A stretch of 64,000 nt of DNA, taken from the NCBI GenBank assembly GCA_021292165.1, contig CM037883.1:10245434-10309433 (forward strand). Reading direction: 5' to 3'. The stretch is from Shinisaurus crocodilurus. Its lineage: Eukaryota; Chordata; Lepidosauria; Squamata; Shinisauridae. A program made the position numbers and the translations under genes. The notes under the pieces were generated by a model. That model ran no database searches. It was not told the DNA's origin and saw only the letters and a program-made list of their open reading frames with translations. This document shows positions 9,990-20,099 of this stretch, piece by piece. Position 1 is the stretch's first letter; each line of letters begins with the position of its first letter.

Positions 9990-10480
9990 TCTGTTGAATT
10001 TGCTTCACATTTCTGGAAAACGTGGCATCTACATACCTTGACTCGGAGATTTAATTGTGAGCATCTCACTGTGGTTGCAGAATGGTAATGGAATGTAGAG
10101 GGTCCAGCTTTCCAGCTGACAAACTCCTCTGAGTTCTTACGCAGGAGAAAAATAAAGCAGGCCTTCTTGAAAGATAGATGGTGGCTTGTCAGACTTATCG
10201 AGGGAAAGGGGAGAAGAAAATGAAAAGTGGCCCTGATTGATCTATCAGGACAGGGTTGGCTTCGACTGTGTAAGCCCATTGACCAAAGTTCTAGCATTAC
10301 CGAAGACTATCCGATGGCTATTACAGATACCAACAATTACCAGTTTATAGTAAAGATAGCAAGCCAATTAAGAGCTCGCCTTTCATTCATACATACTGGA
10401 TTAGAAGAATCACTAGAATCTCCCAGAGTTGCAACAGATACTTCTGATCCTTGTTTCACGTTGGGTTTAAAAACAAACAA
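9990..10480. other. Candidate conserved non-coding block
   Basis: Apparently unique, with no low-complexity runs except at its edges. Words such as 'TTGACCAAAG', 'ATCCGATGGC', 'TTACAGATACC', 'CAATTACCAG' and 'GCCAATTAAGAGC' resemble clusters of transcription-factor sites. The 191-codon frame at 10227-10802 runs through it but continues into the downstream repeat, so I do not treat it as a gene. Regulatory function is inference only. Confidence 0.3.
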
Positions 10481-10734
10481 ACAAAGAAAGAAAAAACTCT
10501 TGAAAGTACAGGTAATAACAGAGAGAGGGGGTGGCTGGAATTATATTATAAATGCCAAGCTGCTGGGACAAATAGCAGGGGAATGCTGCTGTCCTTCATG
10601 CCCTGCTTGTGGGCTTCCCGGGGGGGGGGGGGATCTGCCTAGCCACCCTTGGAAACAGGGTGCTGCTTGCATCATATGGCAGGGCAGGGATGCATCAGCG
10701 GGGGGGGGGGCACATCTCACTGGTGGGCAGGGCC

Positions 10735-10994
10735 AAGGGGGCGGGGTCAAAACACCAGCATATTTTAGCTTACAACTCTTCCTGCCAGGAACTAAGCCCT
10801 AGGAGAGGCATTCTTCAACCTTTTAGAAGAGGGGGGAAACTGCACAAAAGCTGGGAACCACCAAACAATCAGTGGTAGGGGGCAAAGAGGTGGGGCCAGA
10901 GGAAAGGGGCTTGGCCCCCAGGGGGACTCCAGAGGGCCAAATTGGCACCACAGGCAGGCCGGATTTGGCCCCAGTCTGGCAGTTGTGCACCCCT
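10735..10994 (+). mobile_element. Family H hAT-type MITE (right part)
   Basis: Carries 'ACACCAGCATATTTTAGC', 'CTTCCTGCCAGGAACTAAGC' and 'TGGGAACCACCAAACAATC', and ends GTGCACCCCTG. This copy preserves the right terminus well. The left terminus is unclear because of G-runs at 10620-10632 and 10699-10710. Confidence 0.75.
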
Positions 10995-11002
10995 GTCATA
11001 TG

Positions 11003-11147
11003 GGAAAGGACCATCACTCAGTGGAAGAGCACATGCCCTGAACACAGACACTCTCAGGTTCCATCCTGGCAACTGCATACTACTTTTGAACAGGAGGAGC
11101 CATTGCTGAGCAGGAGAGCAGTTGTTGAGCATGGGCTGAATGTGGAT
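11003..11147 (+). mobile_element. Degraded SINE B head
   Basis: 'CACTCAGTGGAAGAGCACATG' lines up with the tRNA-Ala-like A box, and 'CAGGTTCCATCCTGGCAACT' with the B box. The body after the head is diverged. Confidence 0.6.
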
Positions 11148-11169
11148 TGTTGCTGTTGCTGTTGTTGTT

Positions 11170-11213
<44 letters not shown>
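11148..11213. repeat. (TTG)n-(ATC)n microsatellite
   Basis: A TTG-rich run followed by about 15 ATC units. It abuts the 3' end of the minus-strand L2 copy and so may have grown from the LINE tail. Confidence 0.95.
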
Positions 11214-12108
11214 GATAATATTTATTTGTATCTTGCCTTTTCCCCAACCCTGGGACCCAAGGCAGCTTACAACCTTTAAAGCTCATACAATTAAAAGAGA
11301 AATAGAAAAATACAAAAGTTAAAAATAGAATTAAATAATCAATTATATATAGCATTAAAAACAGTACAATATACATCACACACACACACACACACACACA
11401 TCTATCTATCTATCTATCTATATATATATATATATATACACACACATATATGAATTAATAACATAGCATTCCATTGCATCACAGGCTAGTCCCAAATGCC
11501 TGCCAGAAAAGGAAGGTCTTTGCCTGCCTCCAGAAGCTTACCAAGGATGGCGCCACTCTAGCCTCCCTGGGGAGGGATTTCCAGAGCGCTGGGGCAGCTA
11601 CTGAGAAGGCCCACTCCCATGTTCCCACCAGGCATGCCTGTGATGGTGGTGGAGCCGAGAGAAGGGCCTCCCCTGAGGATCTCAAGATGCAGGCAGGGTC
11701 ATAAGGGAGACTACGGTCTTTCAGATAACCTGGACCTAAGCCGTATAGAGCTTTATAGGTCATAACCAGCACTCTGAATTGTGCCCAGAAACAGACTGGG
11801 AGCCAGTGAAGCTGTTGTAAGAGAGGAGTTGTGTGTTCCCTGTAGCCAGCCTCAGTCATCAGTCTGGCAGCAGCTCTTTGGACCAGCTGAAGTTTCCGAA
11901 CACTCTTCAGAGGCAGCCTCATGTAGAGCACATTGCAGTAATCCAAATGGGATGTAACTAAGGCATGCGTCACTGTGGCCAAATCAGACATCTCCAGAAA
12001 TGGGTACAGCAGGTGCACTAGCTTTAACTGTGCAATTGCACTCCTGGCCACTACCGAAACCTGGGCATCCAGGTTCAGGGTTGAATCCAAAAGTACACCC
12101 AAGTACAT
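11214..12108 (-). mobile_element. L2-clade LINE, ORF2 C-terminus and 3' UTR
   Basis: A 209-codon open frame (12108 to 11479) encodes the end of an L2 polymerase. It has the blocks SHLDYCNVLY, KLQLVQRAAARL, LHWLPVCFWAQFRVL, TYKALYGLGPGYL, the RAFSVVAPALW-like block (here WAFSVAAPALW) and the final PSLVSFWRQAKTFLF. The 3' UTR (11478-11214) is interrupted by CA, TCTA and TA runs at about 11378-11440 and ends GGAAAAGGCAAGATAC, then an AAATAAAT tail. It is truncated at the 5' side but its terminal frame is unusually clean. Confidence 0.9.
11378..11440. repeat. Compound (CA)n(TCTA)n(TA)n microsatellite
   Basis: Three adjacent runs within the L2 3' UTR. Confidence 0.95.
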
Positions 12109-12362
12109 GGGCTGTTGTTGAAATGTGGGTTATCCTTGTCTGAAGCCAGCTGCACTAACGAGCCATGGCTTGTTAACCACGAACAACCCACGAAGAGAAC
12201 CCACAGTGTTGTTGGGTTGTGAACTGTGGGTTGTTCACCATGGTTTGTTATCTCGGCTGGGTTCAGACAATAACCCAAGGTTTAACGACAACCCATGGTT
12301 CAATGACAACCCACACTCAAACCCTTCAGTGTGGGTTATCATGTTGTCTGAACCCAGTCAGT
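12104..12362. mobile_element. Family P foldback MITE, copy 1
   Basis: Built from inverted units: 'GTGGGTTATC', 'TTGTCTGAA', 'AACAACCCAC', 'CCATGGTTTGTTA' and 'GTTGTCTGAACCCAG' at the right end. Related to copies at 36884-37219, 51560-51705, 60049-60800 and 60930-61272. Non-coding; no clear target duplication. Confidence 0.8.
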
Positions 12363-12598
12363 GAGACTTACTTTTGAGTAGACATGCATTGGATTGCACT
12401 GGAAGACTGCAATCCTATGTGATTCTTACCAGGAAGTGCAATCAACAAGGCTTCACAAATGACCAAATGTGCTACAGGGTTGGGCTGTAAGATTTCTTCA
12501 ATGGGACAACATTCCTAGTACAAGGCAGTATGAGACGTGTGTGTGTTTGACATGGAGCTGAAACATGAGCTTCAGCAAACGTATTTATTTTTTTCTTT

Positions 12599-12691
12599 GG
12601 GTAAAATTCAACGTAAGTCCTACTTTGAGTAGCCCCACTGAAATGAATGAGACTAAAGTTAGTCAAGTAGGACTTACGTTGGGTCTTACCC
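12599..12691. mobile_element. Small foldback element
   Basis: The left arm GGGTAAAATTCAACGTAAGT pairs with the right arm ACTTACGTTGGGTCTTACCC. About 40 bp lie between the matched arms, including 'TGAGTAG' and 'AATGAATGAGACT'. A MITE-like hairpin. Confidence 0.75.
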
Positions 12692-13260
12692 TTTATTTAT
12701 AAATGTATGAGTCACCTTTCAGCCCAAATAGGACCCCCCCCCCAAGATGACTTACAATTAAAAGTTAAACAAATTAAAACTTTTAAAAAATTATAACTTT
12801 TTTAAAAACAATTTGAAAACTTAAAAAAAAATAAAAAATAAAGCAACACCGACAGCAAAATTAAGAGCTAGAGATAATCTTAGAAGCAGAGTGTGGAGCA
12901 AATATATTTAAAATATTAAAAAGCTATCTGGAACAAAAAAAATTAAAATAACACCCCACCTAATACTGGACAAAGGGGCCAACCTAACTTCTTTACAGAG
13001 AGATTTCCCCAGGCGGGGTGCTGCCACAGAGGAGGCCCTATCCTGTGTTCTCACCAATCTAGCCTCTTTTGGTGCTAGAAGGGCATATGAAGATGTCAAA
13101 GGATTGCCAGGATCCTATTGGGAGGAGCTGATCTTTCAGATATGCTGGTCCCAAGCCATTTAGGGCTTTATAGGTACATGCCAGCACTTTGAATTGTGCC
13201 CAGAAACAGATGGGCAGCCAGGGCAGTTGATAGGAGCCAGTCATTATTGGACAGTGAGGA
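12692..13260 (-). mobile_element. L2-clade LINE fragment, degraded
   Basis: Broken frames on the minus strand read LPWLPICFWAQFKVLACTYKALNGLGPAYL and then RASSVAAPRLGKSL, the same blocks as in the 11.2-12.1 kb copy. Several frameshifts occur. The 3' UTR is A-rich. Non-functional. Confidence 0.85.
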
Positions 13261-13344
13261 TGGTGTTGCAGTTAGCTGTTTGGATCTGGATGTAAAAATC
13301 GCACTCTCAGGCATTGCGCTTTTATAAATCTGAACTGGGTGGCT

Positions 13345-13760
13345 GTGAGAAGGCTCATAGACATGGTCAGGCTCTTGCTGAGGGCCCGCACCCCAGCTGG
13401 GGCCCACTGACAAGAGCCCCTTGGAGTTGCTCCTCCTCTTCACCATTGCAACCTGCTTGTTCACATGCCTCTTGTTCACCACGGTGGCGTGAAGGAACGA
13501 GGAGCAGCAGATGCCACGGCCTACTTGCTCACTGGCTCTCTGCCATCGAGCAAGCAAGTGGTAGCCGTGATGAGAAAGACGACGAGGAGCAACAGCAGCT
13601 GGTGACAATGGTGGTGAGAAGGTAGACTCACTGAGGGAGGGGGACCATGGTGGGTGTCTTGCCCAAGGACCCTGAAATGCCTGGAGCTGGCACTGCTGGG
13701 ACCTCTTGACCATACCTGCCTCACAGGATTGCTGTGAAGTTAAAGCATTGCTTGGGGCAA
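13345..13760 (+). mobile_element. Family Q repeat, copy 1
   Basis: Shares 'GGGCCCACTGACAAGAGCCC', 'AGCAGATGCCACGGCC', 'GTGATGAGAAAGACG', 'AGCAGCTGGTGACAATGG' and 'GGCCCTGAAATG'-like words with 33944-34062, 49752-50305 and 56375-56518. The CAGGGCCGGC-type end seen in the 49.75-kb copy suggests a hAT MITE. The 199-codon minus frame here is a shadow of the repeat. Confidence 0.6.
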
Positions 13761-13794
13761 CTAACAAATAAAGTTACAATTCTTATCATGGTCT

Positions 13795-13900
13795 CGTTGC
13801 ATCAGGGGCGGATGTTGCTGGACTACAACTCCCACCACCACTGGCCTTGCTGCCTAGGGCTGATGGGAGTTGGAGTCTAACAGGTTCCCTACCCCTCCCT
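13795..13900. mobile_element. Family R small foldback MITE
   Basis: 'GGACTACAACTCCCACCACC' pairs with the inverse 'GGCTGATGGGAGTTGGAGTC'. Related foldbacks are at 17303-17447, 26270-26394, 32178-32307 and 36333-36690. Confidence 0.65.
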
Positions 13901-14171
13901 GCCTTACATCCTGACCCTTCTCTTTCTCATCAGACAGGATGTACAGGTGAGATTTTGGGCTTGGTTTAGCTTCCCAGCATGCTGGTTAAAGGATTTATGG
14001 CCACAGGGGTCCTACTGTCCCACATCCCAGAGGTGGAGATCTGGTTGGTCCTCTGGCACTACCCCAGAATGATGGATTGTATCACAGCCGGGCTGTGACC
14101 CAAGAACCACACAACTCCCCCCCCCCCACAACTCTCCAACCTTAAGAAGTGGTTGACCATGTGTCTTTGGA

Positions 14172-14238
14172 AGAAGAAGAAGAAGAAGAAGAAGAAGAAG
14201 AAGAAGAAGAAGAAGAAGAAGAAGAAGAAGAAGAAGAG
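14172..14238. repeat. (GAA)n microsatellite
   Basis: About 22 uninterrupted GAA units; purine strand is plus. Confidence 0.98.
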
Positions 14239-14249
14239 GTGTCTGGTAG

Positions 14250-15290
14250 CACCCAGGAACATCTCCTCATGGTTTATGGTGGCAGCCAGGAACATCTCTA
14301 CACTTGTGGAATGCAAGCTGTATTTACTAGCATCATAATATTAATGCACAATTATAAGTCTCTTTCACTTTTCAGAAGAAGCATGGAAATGAAGATGGAA
14401 AGAGAAATGAGGTGTCATCTGTGTTGTTTTCCTGGCTTGGGGTTGTTTTAGGCCGGCCAGCCTTGCCTATCTCTTAGCCTAGCCTTTCACACGTTGTCTT
14501 TTTATTTTATTTCCCAGAGGGGCAGAAGGTTCCCTCCCCCGCCTGGGGTAAATGTAAGTGAGAATAGGTTTTTGCTTTGCAAAAAAAAATAAATGCTATC
14601 CTGGACTAGAGTTAATAGTGCTACTACTTAGAGGAATTAATGCTACTAAGAATTTGGGTTGGTGATTTTCCACAAAAGAAGTGATAGTTTTGCAGCTTGG
14701 AACACAAGTGAAGGCTCATCTTTTACCTTTTTGTGCAAATAACTTTCTTTCATTCTTTTTCTCCTGGTGCATCCTTCATCAGCCAAACCTTCACAAATGC
14801 ATGTCAGTCTGCTTAGCAATATTCAATCAATGGTCGGATTAAAGGTGAAATCAGTCACACAGACTGAGAGAAGCCTACTGCTGCTTCTCCACAGTGTGGC
14901 TTCTCTAATCTCCCTCCAAGAGACAAAAGATCATAACTGATTTACTTCTACTCCCTGGGGGACAATTTGCTGTAGCCCGAAGCAATCAGGAAACACAGTG
15001 AATCGCTTTCAGACCCAGGGGAAGAGGGACTGCCAAAAGAGTCCTAGGTTGTTGCATTTCCATCTTTCTAATTTCCAGGAGAGAAATTTGGCAGGTAGGT
15101 TCCCTGGCCCCCACTCCCGCCAAGGTCACCAACTGAACTTGTTATAGAAAACTTTCCAATTTTGGGGTAGGGAACATTTCCAACTAGGAGAGTTTAGTTT
15201 AGATATAGATATATCCCATATTTATTATTTTTTCTAGTGAAAGAAGCATTTAGAATTTGTTTATGAGCAAGATATTTTTATTTGTGGACC
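14250..15290. other. Unique non-coding stretch, candidate regulatory DNA
   Basis: About 1 kb almost free of recognisable repeats. Contains words such as 'GGATTAAAGGTGAAATCAG', 'GCAATATTCAATCAATGG' and 'GAGGAATTAATGC'. No open frame of note. Conservation cannot be judged here. Confidence 0.3.
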
Positions 15291-15299
15291 TGATCAAAG

Positions 15300-15500
15300 A
15301 AATAGAAATGATGGGCATGATTCAAAACCACAGTTAAGCACTTTTAGGTCTCGATTATTTCAAGTTAGGCACATGCTTAAGGAATTCCCACTAAAGTCAG
15401 TAGGACTTTAAAAGTGCTTAGCTCAAACTGCAAACTTGGGAGTGAGTTCCATTCACTCACTGGAGCCTACCTTTGAGTAAACATGGATAGCATTGGGCGT
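15300..15500. mobile_element. Possible degraded MITE
   Basis: 'GGGCATGATTCAAAACC', 'AGTTAAGCACTTTTA' with inverse 'TAAAAGTGCTTAGCT', and 'TTTGAGTAAACATGGATAG' resemble the fragments of a small inverted-repeat element. No target duplication identified. Confidence 0.4.
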
Positions 15501-15635
15501 GTACTGCTGGATCATGTCCTCTCTTGGAAAAGACTTAACCTTCAAGATCCTGTTCGGCTGGTATTAATCGGTCAGGATTACAACTTTCCCCCTCTTCTTT
15601 TAGATAATTTCAAAAATCTTTGATGTGGACATTTT

Positions 15636-15990
15636 ATTTTTATTTATTTATTACATTTCTATACCACCCAATAGCTGAAGCTCTCTGGGCAGTTCACAAC
15701 AATTTTCCTGAATGCGTTGAAGATGCTCCATTGGAGGGAATTTAATCTGAGGGAGGTGAGAGGGGGAAGCAGAACCATTCCACCAGCCCGGCTAAAAGAA
15801 TTTATTTTTCCCCTTCTTCCCTCCCCAGGCCTTTTTCCTTGCATGTCGTGTCTTTTTTAGATTGTAAGCCGGTGGGTAGGGACTGTCTTGTTTAATTGAC
15901 TATATGCAGGCCGCTCTGGGAGGCTTTTTTTTTTTTTTGCTGAGGAGTGACATAAAAATACTTCAAATAAATAATAATACATAAATGCAG
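15636..15990. mobile_element. L2/CR1-type 3' ends in opposite orientations
   Basis: The left part (minus) reads 'TTATTACATTTCTATACC', 'CCCAATAGCTGAAGCTCTC' and 'GGGCAGTTCACAACAA'. The right part (plus) reads 'TTAGATTGTAAGC', 'GGGACTGTCTTG' and ends in AATAAATAATAA. The same plus-strand tail recurs at 38705-38935. Confidence 0.65.
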
Positions 15991-15999
15991 TGATCCTAC

Positions 16000-16365
16000 C
16001 TTATACTGACTGCACAGCTAGAGCTCAAAGTTTTGAGGGTGGCACCAGAACATCAGGAAACCCTGTAAAAAATTATACTGGACAAGCTATATAGTATATA
16101 TAGCTATCGCTATAGATATAGATATAGATATACCGTTAATTTATTTCCCTGTGAGATCCCAAATGTTAATCCAAAATATCAATCCAGCAAAACCTTGTAG
16201 TCTTCCATACATAGCTTTATCTACCTATTTATTATGCGCCGTTCTCAACACCTTGTCTGCCATCACGCTGGCTACAGTTACTCTTCCGTAATGTTTATAC
16301 AAGAAGCCATATGTCTGGCTGTTGGCTTGGCATGCGACAAGACACTCGATTCCACCTGAAAACAC
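16000..16365. other. Unassigned, with a short (GATATA)n run
   Basis: A TATAGATA-type simple repeat is at about 16087-16133. Otherwise nothing recognised. Confidence 0.5.
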
Positions 16366-16369
16366 TTAC

Positions 16370-16631
16370 AACCCCAAATACCAGCATATTTTAACTTACC
16401 GCAACACTCTTGTTGCCAGGAACTAAGCCTTATGAGAGGCATTTTAACCTTTTCGAATAGGCTGAAAACTGCACAGAAGCCAGGAAAGGAAACCACCAAC
16501 CAATCGGTTGTTGGGAGAAAGGGCGTGGGAGCAGGAGAAGGTGGCATAGTCAATTTGGGAGCCCCAGAGAGCTGGATTGGGGTGCTGGCAGGGCTGGATT
16601 TGGCCCCTGGGCTTGAGGTTCTGCATCCCTG
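16370..16631 (+). mobile_element. Family H hAT-type MITE (right part)
   Basis: 'ATACCAGCATATTTTAAC', 'TTGTTGCCAGGAACTAAGCC' and the right end 'GAGGTTCTGCATCCCTG' match the family H copies. Confidence 0.75.
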
Positions 16632-16632
16632 A

Positions 16633-17300
16633 TTTAATTAGTTGAATGTGCATAAATTTGTGTATGCGTAGAAATGAAAGTTCTGAAGAAACGAAAAGCA
16701 TGCTTTTTAGATGATGCAGGTGCCACCTTAGAAGAGGCATCCCATCCATGTTTTAGAGAACGGGGCAATGCCTCTTCCAAGTCATGGCTCCTTACCTGCA
16801 ATTTTTGTAAGTAAAAACTGTCTCTGCTTTCAAAAGCTCTGCTGTCCCATTTTCAATGCATCATGAAATGTTTACGATCCATTAAATGGTGAAATCCATT
16901 TCATCACATGGCATCCCTTCCTCCAATATTTACTCTTTCCCTCTCTCTTTTAAAAATGGCCTTTAAAAAAACAGCTGACAGTGTGAGACTCTAAGTTTCC
17001 CGCCCTTCCCTTTCCACATAACCAGCCTTTTCCTCACTCCTCCTATTCCCTCCTCCTTCACAGCTTTGTATTTCCAAGCATTTCCTCCCTTCAGCCAGTA
17101 GGTGCCATCAATAGACATCTGAACTCTACCAGCTCCAGGCATGGATTGTAGAGATGCTGAAATATCAGTGTTGCGTTTGCCACTCATATCATATCTATAA
17201 AGCAAATCCCACGCTTTGCTTCTACCCAAGAAAGCTCAATGTGTGATACCCCTTGCCTCTCTACAAACTTAAGTACCCTGGAATCCCCAATGATTACCGT
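16633..17300. other. Unique non-coding stretch
   Basis: No recognised repeats or coding. Some pyrimidine-rich parts near 17000-17070. Confidence 0.45.
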
Positions 17301-17302
17301 AC

Positions 17303-17447
17303 TCCAGGCTTCCTCCAGCCTGGTGCCCTCCAGAGGTGTTGGACTTACAATGCCCATCATCCCCAGCCAGCGTGGCCACACTGACTGGAGATGATGGGAA
17401 TTATAAGTCCCACACTTCTTGAGGTTACCAGGTTTGGGAAAGCTGGA
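17303..17447. mobile_element. Family R foldback MITE
   Basis: 'AGGTGTTGGACTTACAATGC' pairs with the inverse 'ATTATAAGTCCCACACTTC', and 'CATCATCCCCAGCCAG' with 'CTGGAGATGATGGG'. The outer ends are near CAGGCTTCC and GGGAAAGCTG. Confidence 0.7.
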
Positions 17448-17544
17448 CTGCACATTGCCTTTTGAAAGGTAATCAGACACACTTTTCAGGAATTGGTGCA
17501 AACAACAGAGAAATGCCACCATCAAGGCACAATTCATGTGACCA

Positions 17545-17985
17545 AATCATGCATTTATTTAGTTAGTTACATTTGTATCCCATCTTTTTTCCCCCTATAA
17601 GGAGGCCAAGGTGGCTTACATGATCACCCTCCTCTCCATTTTATTCTCACAACAACCCTGTGAGGTACATTAGGCTGAGAGACTCAGTGACTGGCCCAAA
17701 GTCACCCAGTGGATGAGGCATAGCTCAGTGTGATAGAGCCCCTGCTTTGCAGGCAGAAGGTCCCAGGTTCGACCCCCAGCATCTCCAGGTAGGGCGAGGA
17801 AAGAATCCTGCCTGAAACCCTGGAGAGCTGGTGCTAGTCAGTGTTGACAAAACTGGTCTAGATGGTTTGACTCAGTATAAGGCAGCTTCTTACATTCCTA
17901 TGAGCTTCATGGCCAAGTGAGGTCTAGAACTCAGGTCTTCCAAGTCCTAGTCCAGCACTCTAACCACTGTACCACACTGGCTAGA
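17545..17985 (-). mobile_element. SINE A copy, split by SINE B
   Basis: The 3' end and core (17545-17705, minus) break off at 'CACCCAGTGG'. The head resumes at about 17903 with 'AGCTTCATGGCC' and continues to the inverted A box near 17970-17984. A complete SINE B lies between, so SINE B was active after this SINE A copy was inserted. Confidence 0.85.
17715..17902 (+). mobile_element. tRNA-Ala-like SINE (SINE B), copy 2
   Basis: The head reads 'GCATAGCTCAGTGTGATAG', 'CTGCTTTGCAGGCAGAAGG' and B box GGTTCGACCCC. The tail is 'GACTCAGTATAAGGCAGC' and 'TTCTTACATTCCTATG'. Near-complete. Confidence 0.9.
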
Positions 17986-17989
17986 TCAG

Positions 17990-18565
17990 AACACTGAACT
18001 TACTTTTTATCAATTGGGCTCCATCTTAAGTGTCAGAAGAAGAAGAAACGAGGAGGCCAGCGTGGTTCTACCCATCTGCCAGAGGCTTCTACGACAATTG
18101 TCTTGTCTCTACCAGGCCTTCTAACCAGCTGAGCAGAGCACTGGATTTCTGTCTCAGGCCCTCTTTGGATGAGATGATGGAGCCATTAGCAATGGCGACA
18201 GGGTTCCTTGTGGCCTTTGTGATTCCCCGGAAACCCCAAGACATCCAGAAGAAACTGGAAAGATTGGAACGAGGAGGCACTCAACTGACAGAAAGAGTTG
18301 CAGATGATGCTGACAGAAAGTGTTGCAGATAAAAGACTCTTTTAAAAGGATACAGGGAAGAGAATACGATGACTTTCACAGTATAAGATTCACATTGGAA
18401 ATGCCCAATTTACAGATTGACCACAGCACAGCCCAATTTGAGTCTCTGTGAGAAAAGACTGACTTGTTTTATTTATTTCTAGAACCAACATTTTGCCCTT
18501 CAATGGCCAGTTGGCACTCTTAGGGCAGGTATTCCATAATGAGCCTTAAAAACAGTTTGGGGTTG
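17990..18565. other. Unassigned non-coding stretch
   Basis: A 100-codon frame at 18030-18332 lacks any domain I know. No splice-site pair or codon bias supports it as an exon. Confidence 0.45.
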
Positions 18566-18715
18566 AACCATGGCCTGCAGGAGAGCACCTCCTTTGCATG
18601 GCATAAAGTCCTGGAATCACACACTCCCAGTTAAAGTATCTCCTGCTCGTACCTCCAGTTAAATGGATCAGACAGCATGTGATGTGAAGGATCTCTGCCT
18701 GCAACCACCTAGAGA
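18566..18715 (+). mobile_element. Degraded SINE B copy
   Basis: 'GAGAGCACCTCCTTTGCATGG' corresponds to the tRNA-Ala-like head, followed by a mutated B box and a recognisable 'AAATGGATCAGACAGC' tail region. Confidence 0.55.
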
Positions 18716-18721
18716 GCAACT

Positions 18722-19128
18722 TAGGGTGGCCATGTGTCCTTTTTTTTTTTTTTTTTTTTTACAAAAGACAGTCCTCAATGTGAAGATCCGTCAGAGGACT
18801 GTCCTCTATTTTGAAGGCATCCTCTGTTTGAAAGGCTGTCCTGTCCAAGTGGAGTTTAAAGATGAAGAACCATCAGAAGGAAGAGCTGAAGGGCCTTGAA
18901 GTTGCCCATCCACAGCCCCTGGACAGCAGACTGAACAGGCAGGCACACAGGTCACCTGGCCACCGTCTTCCACATGTGCGGTATTTCCATTTAAATTCTA
19001 ATGTTGATGCCTAAATCTGCATCTATTCATTAAAAAAAATTGCAAATGCAAATGTTATGAAAATTGCATCCATTTGGGGAGGGTGGTGCATGTCCTCTTT
19101 TTTGGCAATTTTCAAGTGGCCACCCTAC
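18722..19128 (+). mobile_element. Family G MITE, most complete copy
   Basis: Runs from TAGGGTGGCCATGTGTCCT to CAAGTGGCCACCCTA, so terminal repeats of about 11 bp are visible. Inside are a T run (about 18741-18762), 'GGACTGTCCTCTATTTTGAA', 'CTGGACAGCAGACTGAAC' and 'ACAGGTCACCTGGCCACC'. About 407 bp, non-coding. No clear 8-bp duplication. Confidence 0.75.
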
Positions 19129-19204
19129 TGGGGTAGGGTTGATGGACAAACAATCTGACCTGGAATAATAAGACAGCGTCCTATGTGTGTGTGTGATGGG
19201 CCAT

Positions 19205-19300
19205 CACAGATACATAAGAAAAGCCCTGCTGGACCAGACCAAAGGGCCATCTAGTTCAGTATCCTGCTTCTCACGTGGCCAAGTGGCTCCCGTGGGAGGA
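19205..19300 (-). mobile_element. CR1-clade LINE 3' end fragment
   Basis: 'ACATAAGAAAAGCCCTGCTG' and 'GACCAGACCAAAGGGCCATC' are the inverse of the LINE tail seen at 43170-43227. Confidence 0.75.
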
Positions 19301-19356
19301 GCTTGCCCATTCACAAAAATGGCTGCCATCATGGGTATGATGACCAGTCACAAAAC

Positions 19357-19653
19357 ACCCATTTCCCAGAAAACAAAGTGAAAAGTAACTTGCCCCAGAA
19401 TCTAAGTGCAAGGCAGAGAGCAGGTCTCTTGAGCTCCCAAACACAAAACCACTGTTTTGAACCCACAGCTTTCTGCCCCAACACCTCTTTCACAGAAAAA
19501 GCAAACTGATGAGGCTCAGAGACAAGTAACCTGGCCAAGAAACTGAGTATGAGGCAGAGATGGGGTCTGTGCCCCAAATGCCAAATCACACATTTGTCCC
19601 CACAAAGCACCCCAAAAAAATACCCATTTCACAGAAAGCAAACTGCCAATGCT
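19357..19653. repeat. Diverged tandem units of about 125-140 bp
   Basis: 'CACCCATTTCCCAGAAAAC', 'CACCTCTTTCACAGAAAAAG' and 'TACCCATTTCACAGAAAG' start successive units. Each of the first two also carries 'AAGTAACTTGCC' or 'AAGTAACCTGGCC' and 'GAGGCAGAGA'-like words, which resemble the MIR/CORE-SINE core. Confidence 0.55.
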
Positions 19654-20099
19654 CCTAGTTAAAACTTTAAAACAACAACAACAACAACACCTAACATTAA
19701 AATAAAAATAAAAATCAGGAGGTGCAGGGAGCCTGGTGGGCACTAAGGGTGGTGTCTACGGGCACCACATTGGGGATCCCAAACACAGAACCTCTTTCTC
19801 ACCCCAAACACAATATTCTTCCACAATACTCCCGCAAAACACAGTAATTTTCACCCATTCAGTTGCTTGCAGGCCACCGAGAGGCTCACGTGAACTCGCT
19901 CCAAAGAACCAATGACTCTAGAGACTCCCACCCCACAAAACACACACACGCACACACACACACTGCATGCAAGAATCTGCTGAAGCCACTTCTTCTTTGG
20001 GGGGGGGTGTCATATCATTGCATGTCTTATTTTCATGCGCAAAGGTAGGCCAATGACCAACTCCAGCATACTAAGAAAAACAAAACAACAAGAATTCTG
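19654..20099. other. Unassigned, with (CAA)n and (CA)n runs
   Basis: (AAC)n at about 19672-19688 and a short CA run near 19940-19962. No gene. Confidence 0.5.

Noticed and set aside
10227..10802. 191-codon plus-strand frame
   Set aside because: Runs from repeat-free DNA into a G-run and a family H MITE, so it cannot be one protein. The first part is better read as non-coding.
11148..11213. CRISPR-like array
   Set aside because: The regular pattern is a simple ATC triplet repeat with no spacers, and the DNA is vertebrate.
13168..13767. 199-codon minus-strand frame
   Set aside because: Lies across an L2 fragment and a family Q repeat; both explain the open frame.
17716..17785. Possible functional tRNA-Ala gene
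   Set aside because: The A and B boxes and an alanine-type anticodon region are present, but the acceptor stem does not pair well and the sequence continues into a SINE body repeated several times in the window.
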